Below are positions 26,309-37,831 of a stretch of DNA of 64,000 nucleotides, piece by piece (position 1 is the first letter of the stretch; each line of letters opens with the position of its first letter). A program made the translations under genes and the position numbers. The DNA is taken from assembly GCA_965230185.1 (NCBI GenBank), contig OZ245995.1:1922001-1986000 (forward strand), written 5' to 3'. The stretch comes from Motiliproteus sp965230185 (lineage in GTDB: Bacteria > Pseudomonadota > Gammaproteobacteria > Pseudomonadales > Balneatricaceae). The notes under the pieces were generated by a model. It was not told where the DNA came from. It worked only from the letters and a program-made list of their open reading frames with translations, and made no database searches.

Positions 26309-27499
26309 TTAACGCTCCGCCAGTGCCATGATTTTGTTGTACCAGTTCATAAACGCTGAAACCAGCAGGCTGATTGTCAGGTAGACGGCCATGGTCATCA
26401 GGATGATCTCGATGGCCTGGCCGGTCTGGTTGAGGGTGGTCCCCATAAACACCGATACCAGATCCGGGTAGCCGATGGCGGTGGCCAGCGAGGAGTTCTT
26501 GATCAGGTTCAGATACTGGCTGGTCAGCGGCGGAATTATGACTCGCAGTGCCTGGGGAATGACGACCAGATGCAGGGTGCGACCAGTGCTGATCCCCAGC
26601 GCGTGAGAGGCTTCGGTCTGTCCTTTGTTGACTGCTTCGATACCGGATCGGACAATTTCTGCGATAAAGGCGGCGGTGTAGATGGTCAGTGCAATCAGCA
26701 GCGCCATCAGTTCCGGGATGATGACGTTACCGCCTCTGAAGTTGAAGCCCTTCAGGACCGGCTCATCCCAGCTCAGTGGTGAGCCTACCAGGAAGAAGGC
26801 AACCAGCGGTAAGCCGATGATAATACCGACGGAAGCCCAGAACACCGGAAACTGCTGGCCGGTAGCGTCCTGGCGCTTGTGATTCCAGCGTGACAGGTAC
26901 CAGCAAAGGCCGATAGCCGCAAAAAAGGCCACCACCACGAACCAGAAACCGGATTCGAACACCGGTGCCGGAGTGTAAAAACCGCGGTTGTTCAGAAAGG
27001 CGTTGCCGATCTCGATGCTCTGTCGGGGCGAGGGCAGTGGCCCCAGTACCGCCACATACCAGAAGAAGATCTGCAGCAGCAGCGGAATGTTCCGGAAAGT
27101 CTCGATGTAGCACATCGAGATCTTAGAGATCAGCCAGTTGTTGGAGAGTCGGGCAACACCCAGTATAAATCCGAGAATTGTCGCCAGTATTACCCCCAGA
27201 AAGGAGACCAGCAGGGTGTTGAGCAGACCGACCACAAAGGTGCGTCCGAAAGTATAGGTCGCATCATAGGGGATCAGGGTCAGAAGGATATCGAAACCGG
27301 AGGCCTGGTTCAGGAAGCTGAAGCCGGTGGTGATACCGCGAGTTTCAAGGTTGGTCAGGGCGTTGTTTACGATGTGACCGACAAATCCGACCACCAGTGC
27401 AACGATAATAATCTGAAAGAGCAGTGCTCTTTTATCCGGGTCATTCCAGAATTTCGTTTTGGAGGCGGGAGCCGAGCTTTGATCAACGTCAGCTGGCAT
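26309..27499 (-). CDS. aapQ: General L-amino acid ABC transporter, permease subunit AapQ
   Basis: 396 residues with multiple membrane helices and the coupling motif EIVRSGIEAVNKGQTEASHALG. Typical AapQ/BztB features are the N-terminal extension (KFWNDPDKRALLFQIIIVAL) and the periplasmic insertion with RQSIEIGNAFLNNRGFY. The ATG has AGGAG 8 bases upstream. It follows aapJ after a 105-base gap that contains a stable hairpin, the usual arrangement that allows more binding protein than permease. Confidence 0.94.
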   Translation of the reverse strand: MPADVDQSSAPASKTKFWNDPDKRALLFQIIIVALVVGFVGHIVNNALTNLETRGITTGFSFLNQASGFDILLTLIPYDATYTFGRTFVVGLLNTLLVSFLGVILATILGFILGVARLSNNWLISKISMCYIETFRNIPLLLQIFFWYVAVLGPLPSPRQSIEIGNAFLNNRGFYTPAPVFESGFWFVVVAFFAAIGLCWYLSRWNHKRQDATGQQFPVFWASVGIIIGLPLVAFFLVGSPLSWDEPVLKGFNFRGGNVIIPELMALLIALTIYTAAFIAEIVRSGIEAVNKGQTEASHALGISTGRTLHLVVIPQALRVIIPPLTSQYLNLIKNSSLATAIGYPDLVSVFMGTTLNQTGQAIEIILMTMAVYLTISLLVSAFMNWYNKIMALAER

Positions 27500-27559
27500 G
27501 GATCAATCTCCTGGGAAGTACTTATTGTAGTTGTTATGCGGGTCGTTCTATACAACATA

Positions 27560-27587
27560 GCCGCTGGCAGACGGAGCTGCCAGCGGC
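27560..27587 (-). other. Intergenic stem-loop between aapJ and aapQ
   Basis: GCCGCTGGCAG (27560-27570) and CTGCCAGCGGC (27577-27587) form an 11-bp stem with a 6-base loop, not followed by a T-run. Such hairpins after a binding-protein gene usually protect the upstream message or partly terminate transcription. Confidence 0.6.
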
Positions 27588-27604
27588 CGGGGTCTTGCTG
27601 TTGA

Positions 27605-28624
27605 TTAACGCATTGGAGGCGCGTACAGGAAGCCGCCTTTGCTCCAGAGTGCGTTGTTGCCGCGGGAGATCTTCAGAGGGGAGCCTTCACCGACGTTGCG
27701 CTCGAACGCTTCACCGTAGTTGCCGACCTGCTTAACGATCTGGTAGGCCCAGTCGTCGCTCAGACCCAGGCCTTCGCCCTTAGGTCCTTCCTTACCGACC
27801 AGGCGCTTAATGCCCGGGTTGGTGCTGCTCATCATCTTGTCGACGTTGGCTGACGTCAGGCCCAGCTCTTCAGCATTGATCATCGCATTGAGCGACCACT
27901 TGACGATATTGAACCACTGGTCGTCACCCTGGCGAACTACCGGGCCCAGAGGCTCTTTGGAGATGACTTCAGGCAGAACCATGGCGCTGTTCGGATCAGC
28001 CAGCTTGATGCGCAGGGCGTAGAGCTGAGACTGGTCGGAAGTCAGCACGTCGCAGCGACCGGATTCGAAACCTTTAACGGTCTGGTCGGAGGTGTCGAAT
28101 ACTACCGGCGTGTAAGACATCTTGTGCTCGCGGAAGTAGTCGGACAGGTTCAGTTCGGTGGTCGTACCGGACTGGATACATACGGCAGCGCCATCCAGCT
28201 CAAGCGCGCTCTTTACGCCCAGGTTCTTGTTGACCATGTAGCCCTGGCCATCATAGTAGTTGACGCCGGCAAAGTTCAGACCCAGTTTGGTGTCGCGAGT
28301 CTGTGTCCAGGTGGTGTTGCGGGAGAGAATATCAATTTCGCCGGACTGCAGAGCGGTGAAGCGCTCCTTGGCGGTCAGTGGAATGTACTTAACTTTAGAG
28401 GCGTCGCCCAGCACCGCGGCTGCAACTGCGCGGCAGACATCGACATCCAGGCCCTGCCAGTTGCCCTTCGCATCCGGGTTTGAGAATCCGGGAAGACCGG
28501 TACTCACGCCACACTGGACAAAGCCTTTACCTTTTACCGAGCCCAGTGTTTCCTCTGCCTGGGCGCCAGCAGACAGACCCAGTGCCATTGCGGAAACGGC
28601 TGCAATTGATGCAATCTTTTTCAT
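27605..28624 (-). CDS. aapJ: General L-amino acid ABC transporter, periplasmic binding protein
   Basis: 339 residues with a signal peptide (MKKIASIAAVSAMALGLSAGAQA). The body is a family 3 solute-binding protein: GKGFVQCGVSTGLPGFSNPD, DVDVCRAVAAAVLGD and LSRNTTWTQTRDT are hallmarks of AapJ/BztA. These bind a broad range of polar and aliphatic L-amino acids. First gene of aapJQMP. Its upstream region carries an imperfect hairpin (28741-28777) and, further out, the heptamer array. Confidence 0.95.
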   Translation of the reverse strand: MKKIASIAAVSAMALGLSAGAQAEETLGSVKGKGFVQCGVSTGLPGFSNPDAKGNWQGLDVDVCRAVAAAVLGDASKVKYIPLTAKERFTALQSGEIDILSRNTTWTQTRDTKLGLNFAGVNYYDGQGYMVNKNLGVKSALELDGAAVCIQSGTTTELNLSDYFREHKMSYTPVVFDTSDQTVKGFESGRCDVLTSDQSQLYALRIKLADPNSAMVLPEVISKEPLGPVVRQGDDQWFNIVKWSLNAMINAEELGLTSANVDKMMSSTNPGIKRLVGKEGPKGEGLGLSDDWAYQIVKQVGNYGEAFERNVGEGSPLKISRGNNALWSKGGFLYAPPMR

Positions 28625-28740
28625 GGTTTTTCCTTCTTATAGTTGAGTGCCCGGAAACAGGCAAAACTACCGTTAATTCTTGTCGTTAGTCGCAGTTCTT
28701 CAGCCTGGGCCATAACAGGTGTTGAATATCTTTGAATCTA

Positions 28741-28777
28741 TTCTCTACCCGGGCTGTATAAATATCCCGGCAGAGAA
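28741..28777. promoter_or_regulatory. Inverted repeat upstream of aapJ
   Basis: TTCTCT(28741)-AC-CCGGG and CCCGG-C-AGAGAA(28777) pair into an 11-bp stem with a small bulge and a 12-base AT-rich loop containing TATAAATAT. It lies about 120 bases before aapJ. It could be a leader hairpin or an operator overlapping the promoter; there is no T-run for termination. Confidence 0.4.
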
Positions 28778-29019
28778 AGTTGCTGCTGAGACATCGAAAG
28801 GGGCTGACAGCCCTGGCTGATGACTACAGATTGAATCAAATGCCTTATGGGTCAACAATATCTCTACTTGATGTCGGTGGATGCCAGGTGTTTCTGTAAC
28901 AGCGCCAACTAGCACCAAAAGTGACCAGGTGTGGCTATATCCTTGTAATACGTGGCGAAATCAGCGTCGTGACTGTTGAATATATTGCTATTTTGGCGGG
29001 GCTGATCCGTAGAATCGTC

Positions 29020-29174
29020 GAGGTCAGAGGTCAGAGGTCAGAGGTCAGAGGTCAGAGGTCAGAGGTCAGAGGTCAGAGGTCAGAGGTCAGAGGTCAGAGG
29101 TCAGAGGTCAGAGGTCAGAGGTCAGAGGTCAGAGGTCAGAGGTCAGAGGTCAGAGGTCAGAGGTCAGAGGTCAG
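29020..29174. repeat. Heptanucleotide tandem array, about 22 copies of GAGGTCA
   Basis: An error-free period of 7 runs for 155 bases; a degenerate copy follows (GGTCAGAGGTAAGG). It sits about 63 bases beyond the stop of the XRE-cupin regulator and about 400 bases upstream of aapJ. A period of 7 is not coding. Its purity suggests recent slippage-driven expansion. Confidence 0.97.
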
Positions 29175-29237
29175 GGTCAGAGGTAAGGTATCAGAAGCAG
29201 AGCAGGGCGCTGACGGCGCAGCGCCCGGATTTCAGGT

Positions 29238-29861
29238 TCAGGCTGAGGTGATCCAGAGTACTTCAGCATCTTCATCGCTGGTGGAAACCAGGGCGTGTCC
29301 CATGCTGCCGTCATAGTAAGTGCTGTCGCCTTCGAACATTTCGACCGGCTCATAGAACTCGGTGTGCAGGATTACTGATCCTTTCAGCACCAGCATAAAC
29401 TCCTCGCCGTCGTGACGTACCCAGCTGGGAAATTGGGAGAAGTCCCGTGCCCGAACGGTGGTCTTATAAGGAAGCATGCGTTTATTGCTGAGCTGGGTGG
29501 CCAGAATCTCATGTTCGTAGGTTGGTGTCGGATGAGGCTTTCCCTCGCTGGCGCGGGTGATATCGCGGCGACCGGAAGTGCGGGACTCCTTGGCGCTGAC
29601 AAACAGCTGAGGGATATCGATCTTGAGGCCGGCGGCTAGCTTCTGTACTGCTGAGAAGGTGGGGGAAATCTGCTCGTTCTCAATTTTTGACAGTGTGGAG
29701 CGGGCCAGTCCGGTGAGCTGGCTGGCCTCTTCCAGGGTCAGGTTATGACTGAGGCGAATTTCACGGACCCGCTTACCCAACTGCAGTGGGGAAACATTGG
29801 ATTCGCTGCCAGCTTTCTCTGTTTCAATCATTGAAGGGAACTGACTTGGGTCTTCGGCCAT
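29238..29861 (-). CDS. XRE-family regulator with C-terminal cupin domain
   Basis: 207 residues. An N-terminal helix-turn-helix (GKRVREIRLSHNLTLEEASQ, then LTGLARSTLSKIENEQISPT, about residues 29-75) is joined to a cupin (HDGEEFMLVLKGSVILHTEF, residues about 145-190). XRE-cupin proteins are one-component sensors that bind a metabolite in the cupin. It is divergent from sdaA, and the shared gap contains a TTTCC-N4-GGAAA palindrome that recurs upstream of the AGCS symporter, so I infer control of the glycine/serine genes. In P. aeruginosa the comparable cluster is controlled by the unrelated activator GcsR; no GcsR-like gene is seen here. Confidence 0.92.
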   Translation of the reverse strand: MAEDPSQFPSMIETEKAGSESNVSPLQLGKRVREIRLSHNLTLEEASQLTGLARSTLSKIENEQISPTFSAVQKLAAGLKIDIPQLFVSAKESRTSGRRDITRASEGKPHPTPTYEHEILATQLSNKRMLPYKTTVRARDFSQFPSWVRHDGEEFMLVLKGSVILHTEFYEPVEMFEGDSTYYDGSMGHALVSTSDEDAEVLWITSA

Positions 29862-29971
29862 TTTCTGCTGCTCCGGGATGACGCTACTTTAAATTCAGCA
29901 TGATACACCAATTTCTCTCACCACACAGGAGGTGTCTCCTAAATGCTGATTTGTTGCCTTTGTTTCCAAAA

Positions 29972-29987
29972 GTTTCCAATAGGAAAT
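29972..29987. promoter_or_regulatory. Candidate operator between the XRE-cupin regulator and sdaA
   Basis: GTTTCCAATAGGAAAT contains TTTCC-AATA-GGAAA, a clean palindrome about 110 bases from the regulator start and 140 from sdaA. Additional TTTCC half-sites occur nearby (29963 and 30036 regions). It resembles the site at 24208-24223. It may serve both autoregulation and sdaA operon control. Confidence 0.5.
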
Positions 29988-30126
29988 TTTTGTTGATTGT
30001 GTTTCTTCTTGGTGATAATCTGCACTTCAACAGAGTTTCCTGTGTCTTCAGTAACCGGGTTGCTCGAATCGGCGAATCAAAAAACAAAGATAAGGGATCA
30101 GCGAATCCCGGTCGCGGAGAGTTCAG

Positions 30127-31506
30127 ATGTCACTGAGTCTTTTTGATCTGTTTAAGATTGGTGTTGGACCTTCAAGCTCCCACACAGTGGGGCCGATGTG
30201 GGCCGCCAGTCGTTTTCTGGAACTGCTCGAGTCCCGTCAGCTGATGGCTGATGTAGATCGTATTCGTGTTTCTCTTTATGGTTCGCTGGCGATGACCGGT
30301 AAAGGTCATGCCACCGATATCGCGACCATGGTTGGTCTGCTGGGCGAACAGCCCAATTCAGTCGATCCGGACAAGATTGCCGGTTTCATCGACGATATTC
30401 GCAGCACTGGTTCTATCTCTCTTGCCGGTCGCCGGAGCGTTCGCTTCGATGAAGACAGCGATATGCTGTTTCTGTTCGGCGAATCCCTGCCTCAGCATCC
30501 CAACGGAATGCGCTTTGAAGTGTTCAACAGCGCCGGGGTGCAGATCTTTCAGCGTACCTATTTCTCCGTTGGCGGCGGGTTCGTGCTCTGCGAGGACGAA
30601 ATCGAGCAGGACAGCGCCGAAGTGGCTGTTACACCAATTCCCTATCCCTTCGAAACCGGCGAGGAATTGCTGCAGCGGGGTGTCGAGTCGGGGCTGAGCA
30701 TCGCCGAGATCGTGCTGGCCAACGAAAACGCCATTCACCCTGACAGCGATGTCGACGCCGACATTATGGGAATCTGGGACGTCATGGAAGCCTGCATCGA
30801 GCGTGGCTGCCGCGAGCGGGGCGAGCTGCCCGGCGGACTCGGTATCAAACGCCGCGCCCATGACCTGCGTAAAGAGCTGACCGATCGTCCCGAGGCGGCG
30901 CTGCGTGACCAGCTGACGGTCATGGACTGGATCAATCTGTATGCGATGGCGGTTAACGAAGAGAATGCTGCCGGTGGTCGGGTGGTAACCGCGCCGACCA
31001 ACGGTGCGGCCGGCGTGATTCCCGCGGTGCTGGCCTATTACCACCGTTTTGTGCCCGGTGCCGATGAAGCCGGGATCCGAACCTTCCTCTGTACGTCTGC
31101 CGCGATCGGCATGCTGTACAAAAAGAATGCCTCCATCTCGGCCGCCGAAGTCGGCTGTCAGGGCGAGGTGGGTGTCGCCTGCTCAATGGCTGCAGCGGGT
31201 CTCGCTGCGGTGCTGGGCGGCAGTAACGAACAGATCGAGAATGCCGCCGAAATCGGTATGGAGCATAACCTCGGACTGACCTGCGACCCGATCGACGGGC
31301 TGGTACAGGTGCCCTGTATCGAGCGGAACACCATGGGTGCGGTGAAGGCGATCAACGCCGCCCGTCTGGCCCTCCGGGGTGACGGTTCTCACCGGGTGCC
31401 GCTCGACAGTGTGATTGAAACCATGCGCCAGACCGGCGTCGACATGCAGGAAAAATACAAAGAAACCTCACAGGGCGGACTCGCTGTCAACGTCGTCGCT
31501 TGCTGA
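30127..31506 (+). CDS. sdaA: L-serine ammonia-lyase (iron-sulfur type)
   Basis: 459 residues, the usual length of single-chain [4Fe-4S] L-serine dehydratases, which convert L-serine to pyruvate and ammonia. The N-terminal motif FKIGVGPSSSHTVGPMWAA and the C-terminal cysteines in FLCTSAA, GCQGEVGVACSMA and LTCDPIDGLVQVPCIERN, which include the expected cluster ligands, are present. The ATG has GGAGAG upstream. First gene of a plus-strand set sdaA-glyA-gcvH-gcvP, divergent from the regulator. It drains serine made from glycine into central metabolism. Confidence 0.96.
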   Translation: MSLSLFDLFKIGVGPSSSHTVGPMWAASRFLELLESRQLMADVDRIRVSLYGSLAMTGKGHATDIATMVGLLGEQPNSVDPDKIAGFIDDIRSTGSISLAGRRSVRFDEDSDMLFLFGESLPQHPNGMRFEVFNSAGVQIFQRTYFSVGGGFVLCEDEIEQDSAEVAVTPIPYPFETGEELLQRGVESGLSIAEIVLANENAIHPDSDVDADIMGIWDVMEACIERGCRERGELPGGLGIKRRAHDLRKELTDRPEAALRDQLTVMDWINLYAMAVNEENAAGGRVVTAPTNGAAGVIPAVLAYYHRFVPGADEAGIRTFLCTSAAIGMLYKKNASISAAEVGCQGEVGVACSMAAAGLAAVLGGSNEQIENAAEIGMEHNLGLTCDPIDGLVQVPCIERNTMGAVKAINAARLALRGDGSHRVPLDSVIETMRQTGVDMQEKYKETSQGGLAVNVVAC

Positions 31507-31578
31507 CGACCTGAACTCCGCACCTGATGATCCACATAAAAAAGACAACCTCATAACGGTTTTTAAGAGGGTATGACA

Positions 31579-32883
31579 ATGACAATCAGTGAACTGTACG
31601 GCAAAGACCAGCTGAGAGAAGCGTTTTTCACCGCCGGTCTGGAAGATTCCGATCCGGCGATCATGGCTGCCGTGAACCGCGAATTCGGGCGCCAGGAAGC
31701 TCAGATTGAACTGATTGCCTCAGAGAATATTGTCTCTAAGGCCGTAATGGCCGCGCAGGGAACTGTGCTGACCAATAAATATGCTGAAGGTTACCCGGGT
31801 CGTCGTTACTACGGCGGTTGCGAGTACGTCGACGAAGCGGAGCAGCTCGCCATCGAACGGGCGAAGCAGCTGTTTAACTGTGAGTTCGTTAACGTTCAGC
31901 CTCACTCCGGCGCCCAGGCTAACGGCGCGGTTATGCTGGCGCTGCTGCAGCCGGGCGATACCGTGCTGGGTATGTCGCTGGATGCCGGAGGTCACCTGAC
32001 TCACGGCGCCCGTCCGGCGCTTTCCGGTAAGTGGTTCAATGCCGTACAGTACGGTGTCAATGAGAGCGACTGCCGCATCGATTATGACGCCGTTGAAGCC
32101 ATGGCCGTCGAGCATCAGCCAAAGATGATCATCGCCGGTGGCTCCGCGATTCCTCGTGAAATCGACTTTGCCCGTTTCCGTGAGATTGCCGACAAGGTCG
32201 GCGCCTGGCTGATGGTCGACATGGCTCATATCGCCGGTCTGATCGCCACAGGTCTGCACCCCAGCCCGCTGCCTTATGCTGACGTCGTGACCACCACCAC
32301 TCACAAGACACTGCGTGGTCCCCGTGGCGGCATGATCCTCAGCAACAATCTGGAGCTGGGCAAGAAGATCAACTCCGCCGTGTTCCCGGGCCTGCAGGGT
32401 GGCCCGCTGATGCACATCGTTGCGGCTAAGGCGGTGGCCTTCGGCGAAGCGCTGAAGCCCGAATTCAAGAGCTATATCGAACAGGTGCTGACCAACGCCC
32501 GCGCGCTGGCTGAAGTGATGATCGAGCGAGGCTGCGATGTCGTGACCGGCGGCACCGATACTCACCTGATGCTGGTGGACCTGCGTCCTAAAGGGCTGAA
32601 AGGTAACGCCGTCGAAGAAGCACTGGAGCGTGCCGGCATCACCTGTAACAAGAACGGTATCCCCTTCGATCCGGAAAAGCCGATGGTCACTTCCGGCATT
32701 CGTCTGGGCACGCCGGCCGGCACCAGCCGTGGTTTCGGTGAACAGGAATTCCGTCAGATCGGCCACCTGATCAGCGATGTGCTGGACGGGCTGGCTGCCA
32801 GTCCGGAAGACAACAGCGAAGTGGAACAGCGCGTACTGAAGCAGGTTGAAGAGCTGTGTCAGCGCTTCCCGCTGTATCGCTGA
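31579..32883 (+). CDS. glyA: Serine hydroxymethyltransferase
   Basis: About 434 residues from ATG 31579; the ATG at 31573 is only about 2 bases from AAGAGG and is less likely. Lys243 in TTTTHKTLRGPRGG is the PLP lysine, and IELIASENIVSKAV is the family hallmark. With gcvHPT it converts glycine plus methylene-tetrahydrofolate to serine for SdaA. The long N-terminus and the segment ALSGKWFNAVQYGV look more like alphaproteobacterial SHMT than the usual gammaproteobacterial GlyA, so this is probably a pathway-specific paralogue. Confidence 0.95.
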   Translation: MTISELYGKDQLREAFFTAGLEDSDPAIMAAVNREFGRQEAQIELIASENIVSKAVMAAQGTVLTNKYAEGYPGRRYYGGCEYVDEAEQLAIERAKQLFNCEFVNVQPHSGAQANGAVMLALLQPGDTVLGMSLDAGGHLTHGARPALSGKWFNAVQYGVNESDCRIDYDAVEAMAVEHQPKMIIAGGSAIPREIDFARFREIADKVGAWLMVDMAHIAGLIATGLHPSPLPYADVVTTTTHKTLRGPRGGMILSNNLELGKKINSAVFPGLQGGPLMHIVAAKAVAFGEALKPEFKSYIEQVLTNARALAEVMIERGCDVVTGGTDTHLMLVDLRPKGLKGNAVEEALERAGITCNKNGIPFDPEKPMVTSGIRLGTPAGTSRGFGEQEFRQIGHLISDVLDGLAASPEDNSEVEQRVLKQVEELCQRFPLYR

Positions 32884-32941
32884 ACAACTGATTTATCGCC
32901 TTAAAAACTGTCCATGCAATTCAGATTCAGGAACTAAGACT

Positions 32942-33331
32942 ATGAGCAATATCCCGACTAACCTGCGTTTTGCCAAAAGCCACGAATGGGTACTGGACAA
33001 CGGTGACGGCACCGTCACTTTCGGTATCAGCGACCACGCTCAGGAGCTGCTGGGGGACGTGGTATTTGTTGAGCTGCCGGAAGTGGGTCGCGAGCTGAGC
33101 GCCGGCGACGACATCTCCCTGGTTGAGTCCGTTAAGGCGGCTTCCGATGTCTACAGCCCGGTCAGCGGCGAAGTTATTGCTGTTAACGAAGAGCTGGAAG
33201 ATGCGCCTGAAACCATCAACGAAAGCCCTTATGCCGACGGCTGGATCGCCAAGCTGCGGGTGAGTGACGCTGCTGAAATCGGCGCCATGCTGGACGCCGC
33301 TGCATACGAAGCTGCGATCGCCGAAGACTGA
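32942..33331 (+). CDS. gcvH: Glycine cleavage system H protein
   Basis: 129 residues from ATG 32942, with AGGAA upstream. It carries the aminomethyl intermediate on a lipoyl arm; Lys65 in LVESVKAASDVYSPVSG is the lipoylation site. The length and the HEWV and GISDHAQELLGDVVFVELP motifs are standard. It lies between glyA and gcvP. LipA, encoded in the same window, makes its cofactor. Confidence 0.97.
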   Translation: MSNIPTNLRFAKSHEWVLDNGDGTVTFGISDHAQELLGDVVFVELPEVGRELSAGDDISLVESVKAASDVYSPVSGEVIAVNEELEDAPETINESPYADGWIAKLRVSDAAEIGAMLDAAAYEAAIAED

Positions 33332-33356
33332 TCGCAAAGCCGCAACGAGTACTGAG

Positions 33357-33377
33357 GGTCGGCCGGCAATGCCGACC
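33357..33377 (+). other. Stem-loop between gcvH and gcvP
   Basis: GGTCGGC (33357-33363) and GCCGACC (33371-33377) form a 7-bp stem with a 7-base loop and no T-run. It probably modulates message stability rather than ending transcription. Confidence 0.4.
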
Positions 33378-33466
33378 TGATCGGATCAACTCGGTAAACG
33401 GCCCTTTAACTGCAGTTGTTATCGGGTCGTTCTTTTACCGGGGCCGCTTTTTCTAAAGGTATTACC

Positions 33467-36364
<2,898 letters not shown>

Positions 36365-36372
36365 TTAAATTC

Positions 36373-36394
36373 GGCTCCCCCGGAAGGGGGAGCC
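36373..36394 (+). other. Stem-loop directly after gcvP
   Basis: GGCTCCCCC, loop GGAA, GGGGGAGCC: a 9-bp perfect stem 9 bases after the gcvP stop, without a T-run. It may protect the 3' end. Confidence 0.5.
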
Positions 36395-36429
36395 TGCGAG
36401 TACGTAGCTGATGCACTTTGCATCGTTTT

Positions 36430-36458
36430 GGGGGCGTTTTTACGCCCTCCTTTTTTTT
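36430..36458 (+). terminator. Rho-independent terminator of the sdaA-glyA-gcvHP set
   Basis: GGGCG, a TTTTTA loop and CGCCC, with flanking GG/CC pairing, are followed by eight Ts (36451-36458). Confidence 0.8.
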
Positions 36459-36498
36459 GAGCCCGGAGGCGGTTCGGAGGGTAGCACAGTTTCTGCTG

Positions 36499-37659
36499 CT
36501 AGCCACGTCTGAAGGGCAGATGATCTCTCGCTTGCTGCTGATAATAGTCGATCTGGCGTCTTTCTCCCTGTAGCCAGTGCTCGACGGCATTGGCCAGTGC
36601 AGGCTCCCTGATCCAGTGCAGTGACCGGGTCTGCTCCGGTTCAAACCCCCTCAACAGTTTATGTTCACCCTGAATGCCCGGATCGAAGCGGCTGAGCCGA
36701 CGTTCGATAGCGTATTCAATTCCCTGGTAATAACAGGCCTCAAAATGCAGGCAGTCGATCTTATCTGAGCCGCCCCACCAGCGGCCACAGAGGCTGTCAC
36801 CACTCTCGATGAACAGTGCCGTGCCGACGATGTGCCGGTCCTGTTCGGCAACGACCAGCATCAGCCGATCACCAAGCCTCAGGCGCAGCTCATCGAAAAA
36901 GCCGTGGTTCAGGTAGGGAGGCTGGCCCCGGCGGTGGTAAGTGAGCTGATAGAACCGATAGAAACTGTCCAGCAGTGTCTCGTCGATGGCGCTGCCGGGA
37001 TAGCGTTGCAGGGTGACCTTCTGTTCTCGTACCCGTCGCCGCTCACGTTTAATATTCTTGCGCTTACGGGAGCTGAAGCTGTGAAGATAATCGTCGAAAT
37101 CCCGGTAGCCACGGTTGAACCAGATAAAATGGCAGTCCCTGCGTTCCAGCAGTTTCAGATCGCTGCCGCAGCTGTGCAGCAGTTCGGCGCTGGCGCTATC
37201 GGCAAACAGCAGATGCCATGAAGAGGCATCATGTTGTTCGGCGGCCATACGGATCCCTTCCAGCATCTGCCGGGCGGCAGCAGCCGAGCGACAGCCAAGG
37301 CGGGGACCGGTCACCGGTGTGTAGGGGATACAGGTGACCAGGCGGGGATAATAGCGCATGCCTGCGGACTGTGCGGCTCTGGCCCAGCCCCAGTCGAAGA
37401 CGAACTCGCCCCGGGAGTGATCCTTCAGGTACAGCGGCATAACCGCCTCAAACCGGCTTGTTCCGGAGGCCTGTCCGGACTGCGGCTCCGAAATACTGAG
37501 ATGCTGAGGATGCCAGCCCAGCTCGGGACCGACGCAGTGATGCTGTTCCAATGCATGGAGGTAGTCGAAATGCAGAAAAGCATCCTGACCGGAGACGCAC
37601 TGTTGCCAGCCGGAGCGGCCGATCTCATCGATCCGGGTATGTATCTGAATGCTGGCCAT
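36499..37659 (-). CDS. FemAB-like / GNAT-fold acyltransferase family protein
   Basis: 386 residues, soluble. It resembles the gammaproteobacterial family annotated as peptidoglycan biosynthesis/recognition protein: FVFDWGWARAAQSAGMRYYP, LVTCIPYTPVTGPRL, the basic stretch FSSRKRKNIKRERRRVREQ and FIESGDSLCGRWWG are its conserved blocks. The fold is two GNAT-like halves, as in FemX. The enzymatic reaction is not established. It faces the gcv operon, meets it tail to tail, and stands alone. Confidence 0.8.
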   Translation of the reverse strand: MASIQIHTRIDEIGRSGWQQCVSGQDAFLHFDYLHALEQHHCVGPELGWHPQHLSISEPQSGQASGTSRFEAVMPLYLKDHSRGEFVFDWGWARAAQSAGMRYYPRLVTCIPYTPVTGPRLGCRSAAAARQMLEGIRMAAEQHDASSWHLLFADSASAELLHSCGSDLKLLERRDCHFIWFNRGYRDFDDYLHSFSSRKRKNIKRERRRVREQKVTLQRYPGSAIDETLLDSFYRFYQLTYHRRGQPPYLNHGFFDELRLRLGDRLMLVVAEQDRHIVGTALFIESGDSLCGRWWGGSDKIDCLHFEACYYQGIEYAIERRLSRFDPGIQGEHKLLRGFEPEQTRSLHWIREPALANAVEHWLQGERRQIDYYQQQARDHLPFRRG

Positions 37660-37831
37660 AGAAGTTCGTCAGATTAGAAGTGCCGGAATTGTCTAAGATC
37701 ATGCCGGATTACAGCGGCTTTCTGTATATTGTCCGACTTAATCGCTCGGGCTTTAATGGGCAGTTTTACACTGTTTTGCTGTTGAATTCACGGTTCCGGG
37801 ATATTTTTCTGAATTTACTCTGGAGATAACG

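Larger units (their letters stand above)
28625..29237. other. Intergenic region between aapJ and the XRE-cupin regulator
   Basis: 613 bases without a credible gene. It holds the presumed aapJ promoter (28625-28900), an inverted repeat at 28741-28777 and the heptanucleotide array at 29020-29174. The open frame that crosses the array on the plus strand is just a translation of the repeat. Confidence 0.8.

Noticed and set aside
29020..29174. Array considered as a CRISPR or as AGGTCA-type hormone response elements
   Set aside because: There are no spacers, the unit is 7 bases, and the eukaryotic receptor motif has no meaning in a bacterial chromosome.
28921..29316. 131-codon plus-strand frame with repeated Val-Arg-Gly-Gln-Arg-Ser-Glu
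   Set aside because: It is only the translation of the heptamer array and runs into the antisense of the regulator gene.
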